This document shows positions 31,006-42,533 of a DNA stretch of 64,000 nt, piece by piece. The translations under genes were made by a program, and so were the position numbers. Source of the DNA: Zea mays. Taxonomy: Eukaryota > Streptophyta > Magnoliopsida > Poales > Poaceae. The notes under the pieces are model-generated. The model had not been told where the DNA came from. It saw nothing but the letters and a program-made list of their open reading frames with translations, and did no database searches. The DNA is taken from contig NC_050105.1 in assembly GCF_902167145.1 (NCBI RefSeq), positions 142,927,508-142,991,507 of the forward strand. The letters run 5' to 3'. Numbering within the stretch: the stretch's first letter is position 1; each line of letters starts with the position of its first letter.

Positions 31006-32386
31006 TGCCCTGCAGTAATTACCTCACACTTGAGCCCATATAAACCCAGGGTCTAGAAAAATCGTGAAGGATTTCAAAACTTTCCCTTCGCAACCAAGAT
31101 CATAATGAACTGACAATCACTGCATCATGTGTTATAACATTCCACAGAGTTTTAACATAGACCGGAGTATATAGAGTTATTACAATAAGGTGGCACACAG
31201 GCCCCAAATAACTCCAAGAAGCATTCACCGAAGTGACAAGTTTTTGCAGAAGCATTTATTTAACTAGTACCAACAACACCTGCGGGGTTTGAAGATATTG
31301 TGCCAACATTAGGGATGTCAACCCACCAAAAGCATGAGACGAGAATCGGAAAAGCCTGCCCTGGGCTTAGTCATCTCCCATAGCTGGGTATAAGGAGTGC
31401 TCGTAGTACCCGTAGTACATCTGACCATCTACAACAAATCATTGGGAATAGCACCCTGAGTACTGAAATATACTTAGTTAGACTGACCCGTCCAAAATCG
31501 GAAAAATAAGAAAGTAAAAGACTTCAAGGAGTATGCAAGCTATATCTGGAGTTGGCTCTTTGCTTTTTAAGAGTAACCGGAATTACATAAGTTATTAACA
31601 ACTTAAGGGGAAATTATCAATTTAATTACTCCATTTTAGCAGGTCAGGATTAATACCTACTCTACTATGAGCTAGGTTTTGCACCTGATTGTCTAGGTAT
31701 TCCATATCCCATTTGAAGTATGTCTAATTACCACTTTAGTGAATGATCAAGTTGAGAGTGTTGAGTCAAAGTTATCAAATCAAGCTATCATGTCTCTTAA
31801 GCATAACTAGAATTAACATCATCTCTTATCCATTCAACAAATCTTATAAAGTGTAGTTCTTACTATGATAATATAGCTCAAGTCAAGTGCTCACTAACCA
31901 GGAGCGATGGCGATTCGAATCGATTCCTAACCAGCTGGTGGGTACTCCTATCGCAAATCGTACCCACAGTACTTCGTGAGATACAATCACCACTGCACAC
32001 ATTCCAGTAGCAGCCTTGCTGCACATCTTGGATTCCACAAGGGCCACCATACCCAGTGACTGCCTGACTACCAGAGGGTTATGGCGTACCATCCACCATG
32101 GGTCATCTCGCTGTGTCCCCGTCACTCCTCAACCACACTAGTTGGTGTACCGTAAGGTCGAATCCTACTGGAATGGTGTTCTGGCTTCGCGGTCGGAACG
32201 AGTTATCCGACCAGCTAAGTGAATAGGAATAAATTCAACATGACTCGAGGGACCAAAACGGTACGGTCCTTAATCGACACAGGCGAGATCACTATGGCCT
32301 AAATGGCACCCATAAGAGTCCGCCCGGTCTCATCTTAAACCTTTATTTTCCGCATGGATATTACCCATAAAATTCTTCTAATCAAG
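31006..32386. other. Retroelement-derived non-coding stretch
   Basis: No credible ORF. The style (short sentences of AT-rich DNA with GGTCTAGAAAAATCGTGAAG-type blocks) suggests an inverted internal or LTR segment of a gypsy element. I cannot assign it. Confidence 0.3.
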
Positions 32387-33104
32387 TGTAACACCCCTGG
32401 TGTTACGAGAACTAAAACTTTGGCATGACATCTTATGCATTGGCATTTCATTACGCAAAAATTTCAAAACAAACATGTGATGTGATGATATGACTTGAAC
32501 AAAGAGGTCATTGACCCTAGGACAGGGTATTTTCCCAAGGAGTAGAAGCATGTGGATTTGTGAGATGAGAACTAGAGGATGATCTCAAAAGTTAGTAGAA
32601 ATGTTTAAGAAAGCTAAAACTTAGAGAGCTTAAGTGTCATTTGAACCCTAGGACACTCAAAACCCTAATTGAAACCCTAAAACCCTATATAGTGCCCTAT
32701 TGGGTAATTTCAATTTCTATGCACTTTTGGACAAAAGTGTATGTATCAAAGTGATAGAGTAACAAAAGTTGAGCAACTTTCATGTTTAGAAATTTCCAAG
32801 TTTTGTGGAGAAATTTGGGGTAAATTGCAAAAGAGTCAAGGGCACCCATATGTTTAACTCTGAAAAACGGTGTTAACAGGTCTACTTCAAGCCCTTGTAT
32901 CTCTTGATCTATGTGGATTTTTTCATGAGTCACTCCAAGTTTGATTACGTGATTGAGCCCTAGAACTATACAGAAATTTGAATAAAAAGCCCTAGAAGTT
33001 GGGCTGTCATTTGGGTTTTGGTACTAAAACTTAACTGACAGTGGTCTCTGATTAAATTTGGAGCGGAATTATGCATAATCTAGTGAGTATCCGATCAAGA
33101 ACCT
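32387..33104 (+). mobile_element. Tekay/Del-type LTR fragment
   Basis: It starts TGTAACACCCCTGGTGTTA at 32387. The first 60 bp resemble the H2A-linked LTRs, then the sequence diverges, so it is a relative rather than another copy. It is cut at 33104 by the cinful/zeon-like LTR. Confidence 0.6.
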
Positions 33105-33732
33105 TGTTGGGGGCCTTCTTCTCCGCCGAAGTTCCTCTAAGCAAAAACATCTTCGGCAAGGCCATATGCAAGCAGGCACAACACGAAGGTATATGCCGAA
33201 GCTGTAATCAAGGGAGCTTCGGCATGATGACACGTCTGAGACGAAGGGTAGCACCGACTTAAAGAGGAAAAGACCGCTTAGTCCTTGATAATTTGTGTCA
33301 TGATTATAATTAGTTATCAAGGATATAAATGTAATTTTGACCGAGTTGCGTCCTGTGCCTACAAATAGGTGAACAATACCCCTGTACTGTTCACGCTAAC
33401 TTGTATTCACTCGCACGTCACTCTTGGATTCTTACCTTCTGTCAAGCCGAAGGTATAAATGTAACTTAATGTCATTAATGTTTGTTCATGATCATATAAT
33501 AAGAATATAGATAATCTAATGATTTAATATGATTATTCATATTCTTTATATGTAACACATGTTCCTGCTTTCCATTACATATTGGGATGATGAAGGTATG
33601 TCCTTCATAACCTTCATCTGAAAATCATTATATCCTAAGGGATATAATGCTTTGAAGGACGAAGGTCTTTAACCATTAACATTTGTGTTGCCTTGTTCTT
33701 AACTCGTAGCATTTGAGAACAAGTAACCAACA
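33105..33732 (+). mobile_element. 5' LTR of the cinful/zeon-like element
   Basis: 628 bp, TGTTGGGGGCC to AAGTAACCAACA, with repeated CCGAAG/CTTCGG motifs typical of cinful/zeon. The plus-strand primer-binding site follows after one base. Confidence 0.8.
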
Positions 33733-33733
33733 T

Positions 33734-33744
33734 TGGCGCCCACC
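33734..33744 (+). promoter_or_regulatory. Primer-binding site of the cinful/zeon-like element
   Basis: TGGCGCCCACC, one base after the LTR, the usual form for Tat elements. The tRNA partner was not determined. Confidence 0.7.
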
Positions 33745-33795
33745 TCCGGTGAACTCACTTCCACTGATTACGACCAAGCTGAAGCACCTTCAGTC

Positions 33796-34862
33796 ATGAA
33801 GCTGGTGCTCCCAATCATAGGCGGTTCAAGCTTAGAGCCAGCTAACAAGAAGCAGAAGAAGGAAGCACAAAGAAGAGTGCAGCATGTTGGAGCACAAGAA
33901 CCCTTCATCAGATCCAAGTGGTCTCATATCCCAATCACCTTTTCCCAGGAGGATCTTCAGCTTAAAGACTATCCTCACAATGATGACATGGTTATATCTT
34001 GTGTCATCAAGGGATTTCTGGTTCACAATGTTTTGGTTGACACAGGCAGTGCAGCGGACATTATATTTGCAGGGTCGTGCCTGGGGCAGTGCGTGAGGGG
34101 CGGCCGACCTGGGCCCCCATCTCCGAGGGGCCCCACCGCACACAATTACACAAAGTCCAATAGTAATATAGGATCAAAACTAGGTTAGTAGGGCAGCCGC
34201 ACCGCACGTCCTTATTCCTGTTAGTTGTTGCATGCCTGCCTGCCTACCGCCGCTGCTGGCTGCTGCCTGCTGCCTGCCGCACTTCCTGCCGCGCTGCCTG
34301 CCGCTGTGCCGCACTGCCTGCCACCGCTGTGTCGCCTTCTTTCTTGCCGCCTCTCGAATTCGCCGCTGCTGCCTGCTTGTTTACCTTCACAATTTTTGCT
34401 CTTGCTTCATGCACAGCAGGTAGGAGATCCAAATACTCGGGACAATCTGTGGTAAGGAGCGCACGCATTTACCTTTTCCTGCTACACCTATGCATTTGGT
34501 TCATTTTTCCTGAAAAAAAGTACACGGGAGGCAAAACCTTGAAAAAACGTCTTGTGATTTCGTGCACATTGTTTTATTATTTTATTTTTATTGATTTCTT
34601 GCAGATTGTTGTTGACATTATGCCTCCTAGAAAATATGCATCAGGTAGCCAAAAAAGAAAAAGAAGGAAACACACGGAGGATTTTGTCTTGTCACAGAAA
34701 GGAGCCATGGATAAATTTCTGTGGTACATCAAGTATAATTAGTTGATATATATAATAGTAAAAAATAGTTTTTTATGGTGTTGGGGCCTCTGTTTATAAT
34801 CTTGTCCCGGACCCCTTAAAAGTCAGGAACGGCCCTATATATTTGCAAAGGCCTTCAGACAG
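33796..34862 (+). pseudogene. Gypsy protease region, split by a hAT insertion
   Basis: KLVLPIIGGSSLEPANKKQK begins what remains of the linker, then HIPITFSQEDLQLKDYPHND and the aspartic protease active site VLVDTGSAADIIFA. The hAT element enters right after this motif, and the frame resumes after it with KAFRQMQEPEDKIHDATHPL. The catalytic Asp-Thr-Gly itself is intact. Protease matures the Gag-Pol polyprotein. Confidence 0.75.
34070..34837 (+). mobile_element. hAT element, 768 bp, with relic of transposase
   Basis: It is flanked by the perfect 8-bp duplication TATATTTG (34062-34069 and 34838-34845). Ends are CAGGGTCGTGCCTG and, inverted, TAGGGCCGTTCCTG. At 34620-34731 a frame reads MPPRKYASGSQKRKRRKHTE then LSQKGAMDKFL, the N-terminus of plant TTF-type hAT transposases (family knowledge). 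The rest of the transposase is absent, so it is an internally deleted, non-autonomous copy. A TGCCTGC/CTGCCGC-rich stretch fills 34225-34400. Confidence 0.85.
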
Positions 34863-36206
34863 ATGCAAGAGCCAGAAGACAAGATTCATGACGCTACACA
34901 CCCTCTTTGTGGTTTCGGAGGAAGACATATTGTGGCACTTGGCAAAATGACAATGTTAGTTACCTTCGGTTATGTCCACAACACGAGGTCTGAACAAGTC
35001 GTCTTTGACATCGTTGACATGGAATATCCATACAATGCAATCACTGGTCGAGGGACGCTTAATGCCTTCGAAGCTATACTTCACCCAGCATACTTATGCA
35101 TGAAGATACCTTCGGAACAAGGACCCATTGCTGTTCACGAGAGTCAAGAAGCTGCCAGGAGGGCTGAAGGGAGTTGGACGGATTCAAAGGCGATCTATAA
35201 AATAGATGGAGCCGAAGCTTGTCTGCAATATAAACACAAAAGAGAGAAGGCCGCTTCGGCAGATCAGCCAAAGCCTATGCTCCTGTGTGAAGATATAGCA
35301 GATCAAAGGATACTGCTGGGATCTCAGTTATCTGATGAACAAGAAAAGACTCTGCTAAGATTTTTGTTCAAGAACAAAGATGTCTTCGCTATGACAGCTA
35401 ATGATCTTTGTGGTGTTAACAGAGATGTCATTGAACATTCACTAAATGTGAATCCATCTTTCAGGCCAAGAAAGCAAAGACTTCGGAAAATGTCTGAGGA
35501 TAAAGCCGAAGGTGCTCGGAATGAAGTAAAAAGATTTCTCAGTGCTGGCGTTATTAGAGAAGTAACATATCTAGAATGGCTAGCCAACACTGTTATGGTG
35601 AGAAAGGCTAATGGAAAATGGAGAATGTGTATTGATTTCACAGATCTCAACAAGGCATGTCCGAAGGACGAGTTCCCTTTACCAAGAATAGACTCCCTTG
35701 TAGATGCTGCAGCTTCTTCGGAACTCATGAGTCTATTGGACTGCTACTCAGGCTATCACCAAATATGGATGAAGAAAGAAGATGAGCCAAAGACAAGCTT
35801 CATAACTCCTAGTGGTACTTATTGTTACCTTCGGATGCCTGAGGGGCTCAAGAATGCTGGAGGAAGCTTCAGCAGAATGACAGTCAAGGTCCTTCACTCT
35901 CAAATAGGCAGGAATCTGTTGACTTATGTTGATGACATCATAGTAAAAAGCACGAAACAAGAGAATCATATTGCTGACTTGCAAGAGACGTTTGCCAATT
36001 TCAGGCAAGTTGGTCTTAAGCTAAATCCAGAAAAGTGTGTTTTTGGAGTAAAGAAGGGCAAGTTCCTTGGATGTCTGGTATCAACGAAGGGAATCGAAGC
36101 TAACCTAAGTAAGGTTGAAGCTATCCTTCGGATGGAGCCGCCAAATTCAAAGAAGGGGACTTCGGATGGAGCCACCAAATTCAAAGAAGGGGCTATCATT
36201 AAATAG
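34863..36206 (+). pseudogene. Cinful/zeon-like reverse transcriptase
   Basis: 447 codons open: protease tail (TRSEQVVFDIVDMEYPYNAI, LNAFEAILHPAYLCMKI), then reverse transcriptase with WLANTVMVRKANGKWRMCID, LNKACPKDEFPLPRID, SLLDCYSGYHQIWM and the active site LTYVDDIIVKST. The catalytic Asp pair is present. PEGLKNAGG replaces the usual PFGLKNAGA. The frame is lost at 36160 by a 34-bp tandem duplication. Confidence 0.85.
36126..36192 (+). repeat. 34-bp tandem duplication that shifts the pol frame
   Basis: CTTCGGATGGAGCCGCCAAA... (36126-36159) is repeated at 36160-36192 with one change. As 34 is not a multiple of three, translation leaves the pol frame. It is a simple replication-slippage lesion. 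Confidence 0.85.
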
Positions 36207-37178
36207 ATTTATATCAAGATCAGCAGAAAGGAATCTGCCATTCTTTGAAATACTAAAGTCAGTCGAAGTTTTCCAATGGGGTCCGGCTCAACAAAAGGCT
36301 TTTGAAGAATTAAAGCAATACTTTATAGACTTGACAACTTTAACTCCACCTTCATCAGGGACTCTGTTACTCCTGTATGTGGCAGCCTCCCATTCTGCAG
36401 TCAGTGCGACATTAGTGCAGGAGAAGCAAGATGGTCAAGTAAAAAGACAAGCACCAGTATACTTCGTCTCCGAAGTACTCAGTTTATCAAAGCAAAATTA
36501 CACAGAATTGGAGAAGGTGTTGTATGTTGTGCTAATGGCCTCCAGAAAGCTTCGGCATTATTTTCAAGCCTATCATATAATTGTACCTTCATCACAACCT
36601 CTGAAGGACATAATGAGAAACAGAGAAGCTACAGGAAGAATTGGAAAATGGGTTCGTACATAGATCCTCAATTCAGTCCCAGGCATTAGTAGATTTTATT
36701 GCTGATTGGACTCTAGGGGCTCAGGGAAAAGAAGCAATAAAAGACGCCGAAGCCTGGACAATGTTCTGTGACGGTTCTTGGGGAACCTTCGGCGCAGGAG
36801 CGACTGCTGTTTTAGTAGCGCCCTCTAAAGTCAGGACATGCTACGCAGCAAGGCTGGACTTTAGTTGTACAAATAACATTGCTGAATACGAAGCCCTTCT
36901 GTTGGGGCTTCAGAAGCTAAAGGCAATGGCCAATGGGAATAAGAAGGACGGTCCTTAAAACTGATTCTCAAGTTATTTCTGGCCATGTAGACAAGAGCAG
37001 CAAGGCAAGGGATCCGAAGCTTGAAAAATACTTGGATACGGTCCAAAGATTGGAGGCTTCTTTCGAAGGATTTTTTGTAAAAAATATTCCAAGAGGGGAA
37101 AAGGAGCATGTAGATCTGCTAGCTAAGTCAGCACTCAGCAGCACAGAGGCTCCCTCTACCTTCGAAAGTATTCTTTGA
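36193..37178 (+). pseudogene. Cinful/zeon-like RNase H domains, broken
   Basis: The first RNase H-like connection reads RFISRSAERNLPFFEILKSV, PVYFVSEVLSLSKQNYTELE and ASRKLRHYFQAY. A deletion and frame change at about 36655 follow (GKW to FVHRSSIQSQALVDFIADWT). The second RNase H has WTMFCDGSWGTFGAGA, CTNNIAEYEALLLGL, another shift at about 36950 and VLKTDSQVISGHVDKSS. Three frame changes make it non-functional. Confidence 0.75.
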
Positions 37179-37182
37179 GACA

Positions 37183-37729
37183 ATAAAAGCACCTTCGGTT
37201 GAACTTATGGAGAGAGCAGTACTTGCAATATCACCTGTACATAGTGAAGATTGGAGGGCTGAAATTATATCTTTCCTCCAAGGTAACCGTCTTTCGGATC
37301 ACGAAGTTTACAATAAAAGAATGGAAGCAAGAACAAGACCATATGTGATAATAAAAGGGGATTTATACAAACATGGAGTCTTCTCTCCAGGTCAAGAGCT
37401 GATGAAGGAGATACATGCAGGTTTATGTGGATCTCATATTGGGTCTAGGCCTTTGCTGGGGAAGGTTTTCAGACAAGGATTTTATTGGCCGAAGGCAGCT
37501 TCGGATGCAGCAGATCTGGTTCAAAGGTGTGAAAATTTTCAAAGATGTGCAAGAGACCAGAAGCAACCTTCATCTCTAACCCAGTTAATACAGCCAACCT
37601 GGCCACTGCAAAGGTGGGGTCTGGATTTGTTAGGTCCACTTCCACCTGCACGAGGAAATTTGAAATATGTCGTTGTAGCAGTGGAATATTTCTCTAAGTG
37701 GATCGAAGCAAAATTTTTAGCCACAATAC
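37183..37729 (+). pseudogene. Cinful/zeon-like integrase, N-terminal half
   Basis: Frame ELMERAVLAISPVHSEDWRA, then ELMKEIHAGLCGSHIGSRPL and FRQGFYWPKAASDAADLVQR form the zinc-binding region, and RWGLDLLGPLPPARGNLKYV holds the first catalytic Asp. It stops at KFLATI, where the CRM-like element begins. The second Asp and the Glu are missing, so the enzyme is dead. Confidence 0.8.
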
Positions 37730-37749
37730 TTGGTGAAGGACTTGGGGCA

Positions 37750-38307
37750 TGGAAGGGAAGGACCAGCAAGGACATGGTGAAGGACTTGGAGGCGTGGAAG
37801 GCCAGCAAGGACGTTCAGATCAAGGTGGAGGTCCAAACCGATTCAACTTAATCTGTCTCGGTGCTGCGACACCGTAACTTGGCCTTTGGATCGTGTATCT
37901 TTGTTGAGCCCATTAGGACGCGTCCAGGGAGGGAGTCACGCTCCTAACCCTGATATAATCAGTAGCCGCCACTACATTAGGGGTGGGTTTTGCTTAAGTT
38001 AGATCTGTCGAGAATAGTTCGTCGTAGATCGGTTTGTGAGACCCTAACTTGTGAGCTTAATCATTCATCTGCAATATTCCAGATTGTGTTCTTTCTTGTT
38101 CTTGCTTGTGTCTTTGATTCTTAGGCAGGAATTATCCCTCGTGGCGAGGTCAATCGCGTAGTGCACGGTTGATAACTAGAGGAGAAGTGGTGCTGCGATT
38201 GCGGGGTTCTAGTCGTGTTGATTGGAAGCCGGATCGTCTGTGTGACATCTCCACCAAATCGAAAGTTACCCCTCCTAACGAAAGAACCATAACCCACGTC
38301 CCCATCA
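37750..38307 (+). mobile_element. 5' LTR of the CRM-like element
   Basis: TGGAAGGGAAGGACCAGC to ACGTCCCCATCA. A partial repeat of its own sequence (TGGTGAAGGACTTGGGGCA) precedes it at 37730-37749, so the exact left border is uncertain. The TATA region reads GATATAAT here against TTATATAAT in the 3' LTR. Confidence 0.8.
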
Positions 38308-38309
38308 AG

Positions 38310-38323
38310 TGGTAATCAGAGGC
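38310..38323 (+). promoter_or_regulatory. Primer-binding site, initiator-Met type
   Basis: TGGTAATCAGAGGC, close to the TGGTATCAGAGC complementary to plant initiator tRNA-Met, but with one inserted A. It lies two bases after the LTR. Confidence 0.75.
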
Positions 38324-39543
38324 TTAGGTATTACCGTCAGGTTTACCCTAGTTTAGTTTATGTTTTTCATCCTATAACTCCAGAAAATTACCAAACAAAA
38401 AAAATTCGCTGTCCTACAACCCTGTTTAGCCATGCAATTTCGTTTCAGATTGCTTTGTTGAGTTTGTGTCCGTGTTCGAGTCTTGTTGCTGGTTTAGGTC
38501 GTGTCGTCATCGTACTTCAACCGCTCCGTCGCTATTATTTGTTTCCGCCGCTATCCCATCCACCTTTCCCAGATTACAAGTCGAGACACCACATTACTCG
38601 ATTTGCCCTCGCTAGCCGCCTTGTGTGAACTCTTGCCACGCCAGCCCTAGATTAGGTTGCAAGCCGCTTGTGCTTCGCCTTGCATCGCAACCCCTCCTTG
38701 TTTCATCATCTGGCGCTTACCTATTGCTTACAGCCGCTACGGTTCGTGCCAATTTGTGCATTTGAAAACCATAACTTGAGGTACCTTCCATAAAATGGGC
38801 ATAACTTTTCGTTTGGTGCTCCGTTTGAGCTCAATTTTTTACAGCAGATTCCTGACTCCATTCTGGGGTTGGTTCGATCAAAAAATTCAAAAAAAATCGG
38901 GAAGATAATTAAAAATTGTTTAAGTGTTTTCAGGAATTTCAGAGATCCTTTGTGATTTTCTCTAGGTCACAATACAACTCTGTTTCAAGTAAAATTTTGT
39001 GTGCTTCCATCCTTTGTGATTTTGGATCAGTGGTAAAAAATTCAGCATATTTCAAGCTCTTTTGCTGGTACTCCTTTGGAAACACGCTTTTGATTTCTAC
39101 TAGTGCTGAAAAATCTGCTCTATTTACAGAACTGCCATTCTGCTGGTAAAAAAATCTCCTTGTTACCTTTACCTTATTGTGCTTCGATAGGACACGTCTG
39201 AGCCAGCAATTGTGACTTGTGCTTTGGACACTTATTGAACTTCGCTAATCTGCACTCGATTTTTGCTAATCCTTGATATTAATTTTTAGCCTCCCAAGCT
39301 CCACATACTTTCTTCTGATCAATACAGCTTTGACCTTGCAATCGGCAATCGCGGTTTCACTCCCTCTTGGTAAGTATCATGAACCAGCCTCCAATTGTAC
39401 CATCTTTTGCTTTGTATTTCGTCAGACACTGTAAGAGCTTGGTAAGATATAATAGAGCGTGTTCCTGTGTTCCACCTGAGAGGAGCGTGTAGTGAAATTA
39501 TTAGGGATAACCTTCACCGTTTGTTTCCTGTTTTTGTGTTTCG
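38324..39543 (+). other. Untranslated leader of the CRM-like element
   Basis: 1.2 kb without a credible ORF between primer-binding site and gag start. Nothing else is recognised. Confidence 0.6.
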
Positions 39544-40720
39544 ATGGCAGGCGACGAAGAAGAAGCAAGGATCCCTACAGACTTCAATGAATGTGTTAGC
39601 CGTCAAGATCTTGAGGCAAACAATAAGATCCTGAAGGAGCAAATGGAGGAGACGGTCCACAAGTCAGTGCATGAAGCCTTTATTAACATGGACCTTGGCA
39701 AGACTTACGAGAGGCTAGATCGACGATTGTCCGAGATTGTCGATAGACTTGCTGTGTTGGAGACGCAACAACAAGCACAGCCACCACCACCTCCTCGTCC
39801 ACGTCTTCCCGATGATGCGGTGTTTGATGCAGAAGGTAACTATGATGAAGCGGCCACCAGAGATTTGCGCCTACGTCGCCGTCTTCATCGAAACACAGAA
39901 GGTATGCCACACCGCCAGTAAGGTAATAACAATCGTGCTCCTGACGACCCTTATGCTAAGATTAAATTTACTATACCATCCTTTTCGGGTCATTATGATG
40001 CTGAGGGATATCTTGATTGGGAGATGACGATAGAACAGAAATTTGTTGGCCACCTTGTACCTGAACGACATCAAGTTAGACAAGCCACTAGTGAATTTAA
40101 AGATTTTTCTATTGTCTGGTGGACTGGTCTAGTTGGGGATGGCAGAGCACCTACGACTTGGGAAGATCTTAAAGTAGCTATGCGCGATAGATTTGTTCCC
40201 CCATCTTATCATAGAGAATTGCGTAAGAAATTGATGCATTTAGAGCAAGGGGATAAATTTGTTCAAGATTATTATGCTGAGCTTCAGAAGGGATTGCAGT
40301 GTTGTGGGATAGTAGAGAGACATGAGGATGCTCTTTGCCATTTTTATTCAGGTTTGCAGCGTGACATTCATGATATTGTGGATTACAAAGAATTTAACAC
40401 TGTCAACAAGTTGTTCCAGTTTGCTATGCTTGCAGAGAAGGAATTGCAGGGATGCCAACATCGACCTAGGGCTACTTTTGGCACCTCCTCTACATCACGA
40501 ACACACACACCTGCCTCGAGTCATACACCTTCGACCACTCCAGCGTCCACATGACCTACCTCGACACCTGCTGCACATGTTGGTAAACTTCCTTTGCAGG
40601 TACCCACCAACAAACAGAATTCACCAGCACCCGTTCTTCGGGTATTGTTTGCCACCGTTGTCTTGGGATTGGTTACGTGAAGAAGGATTGCCCGAGTCAG
40701 CGAACATACATTGCTACGGA
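39544..40720 (+). pseudogene. CRM-like gag with two stops and a mutated zinc knuckle
   Basis: Starts MAGDEEEARIPTDFNECVSR at the ATG after the leader. A coiled N-terminal part is followed by a TAA at 39919-39921. The capsid part KIKFTIPSFSGHYDAEGYLD, TTWEDLKVAMRDRFVPPSYH and LEQGDKFVQDYYAEL follows in another frame to a TGA at 40552-40554. The knuckle reads CHRCLGIGYVKKDC, with Tyr in place of the zinc-binding His. Gag forms the particle that packages the element RNA. This copy could not. Confidence 0.8.
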
Positions 40721-41594
40721 TGATGGCTACATTAGTGCTTCTGACGGTGAGGATGACGATGATGATTCCAGTGATGTTGCTGCTAAAGATGATGCCATGC
40801 TTGGTGCTGATGCTACGGTGAACCTTCGAAGCATCATGGGGCAGCGTGTTCTTAGTTCTCAGCCTGAATCATCAGAGAAGCAGCAACGCCATAATTTGTT
40901 CCAGACTTTCTTTGCCATCGAGAATCGGTGTGCACGTGTTATTATTGATGGTGGAAGCTGCAATAATTTGGTGAGTTCAGATTTGGTCAAGAAGCTTGGC
41001 CTGACCACACGTCCACATCCACATCCATACCACATTCAGTGGATCAATGACTCAGGCAAGGTTAAGGTAACACACATGGTACGAGTGCATTTCTCCATTG
41101 GTATGTATTCTGATTATGCGGATTGCGATGTAGTACCTATGGAAGCTTGTTCTCTTTTGTTGGGTAGACCTTGGGAATATGATACTGATGCACGTCACCA
41201 TGGTAGGAGTAATACATACACTTTTAGGCATAAAGATAAAAACATTACTTTGCTACCTTTGACTCTTGCTGAAATTGTACAAGCTGATAAAGATAGAGCT
41301 GCAAGTACCCATAAGGAACCAACTAATGAGACAGAAATTCAGCAACAAATTAAATTGAAAGCTCCTGTCATGCTTGCTACTAAATATGATCTTCTTGAAA
41401 CTCATGCTACTGATGCTTGTTGCTATGCCTTGGTTTGCAAAGATGCTTTCTTTTCTATTGATGATATTCCTAGCACTTTGCCTGCATCTGTGACTAACCT
41501 TTTGCAGCAGTTCCGAGATGTTTTTCCCTCTGAGTTACCTCCAAGACTTCCTCCCATTCGTGGGATTGAGCACCAGATTGATTTGATTCCTTGA
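40721..41594 (+). pseudogene. CRM-like protease region
   Basis: An acidic linker (DGEDDDDDSS), then FFAIENRCARVIIDGGSCNN with the aspartic protease Asp-Gly-Gly, LVKKLGLTTRPHPHPYHIQW and ACSLLLGRPWEYDTDARHHG. It leads into the reverse transcriptase linker VFPSELPPRLPPIRGIEHQI and ends with TGA where related elements have a Gly-Ala pair. The active site is preserved. Confidence 0.8.
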
Positions 41595-41600
41595 GCGAGC

Positions 41601-42533
41601 TTGCCCAACCGTGCTGCATATCAAGCAAATCCTGAGGAGACTAAAGAGATTCAGCGCCAAGTCCAAGACCTTTTGGACCGCGGGTATGTACGTGAGAGCC
41701 TTAGTCCTTGTTCTGTTCCTGTCATTTTGGTTCCAAAGAAAGATGGCAGTTGGCGCATGTGTGTAGATTGTAGAGCCATTAACAACATTACTATCCGATA
41801 CCGTCATCCTATTCCTCGATTAGATGATATGCTTGATGAGTTAAGTGGTTCTAAAATATTTTCTAAGATTGATTTGCGCAGTGGGTACCACCAAATTAGA
41901 ATGAAATTAGGCGGTGAATGGAAAACTGCTTTTAAAACCAAGTTCGGCTTGTATGAGTGGTTAGTGATGCCTTTTGGATTAACTAATGCCCCTAGTACTT
42001 TTATGTGTTTGATGAACGAGGTTTTGCGCCCATTTATTGGAAAATTTGTGGTGGTTTATTTTAATGATATCTTGATCTACATCACTTGTTTATCTAAACA
42101 TCTTGACCATCTACGTGCTGTTTTTGATGCTCTGCGCGCCACGCGCTTATTTGCTAACCTTGAGAAATGCACCTTTTGCACCGAACGAGTATCGTTTCTT
42201 GGCTATGTTGTCACTCCACAGGGTATTGAGGTTGATGAGGCCAAGGTGCATGCTATTCAGAGTTGGCCAACGCCATCGACGGTGACACAAATGCGGAGTT
42301 TTCTTAGACTTGCAGGATTTTATCGTCGTTTCGTGAAGGATTTCAGCACCATCGCTGCCCCATTACATGAGTTGACCAAGAAGGGTGTTTCATTTAATTG
42401 GGGATAGTCACAAGAGGATTCTTTTGCTCTTTTAAAAGAGAAGCTTACTCACGCGCCACTACTCCAACTTCCTGACTTTGGTAAGACTTTTGAACTCGAA
42501 TGTGATGCAAGTGGAGTTGGCATTGGTGCTGTT
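41601..42533 (+). pseudogene. CRM-like reverse transcriptase with a catalytic Asp lost
   Basis: Blocks [54 protein letters not shown] and [20 protein letters not shown] are normal. The active site is YFND rather than YFDD (codon 42063-42065, AAT), which removes a metal-binding Asp. An in-frame TAG follows at 42405-42407 in the thumb-RNase H linker (KKGVSFNWG). Polymerase activity is very unlikely. Confidence 0.85.

Larger units (their letters stand above)
33105..37729 (+). mobile_element. Cinful/zeon-like Tat gypsy element, gag-less and 3' truncated
   Basis: 5' LTR 33105-33732, primer-binding site, then protease directly, reverse transcriptase, two RNase H regions and half of integrase. It breaks off at 37729 against the next element, so there is no 3' LTR. 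Gag is missing altogether. The second RNase H, with SNNVAEYEAL-type motif, is the mark of the Tat lineage. It hosts a hAT element at 34070-34837. Confidence 0.8.
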
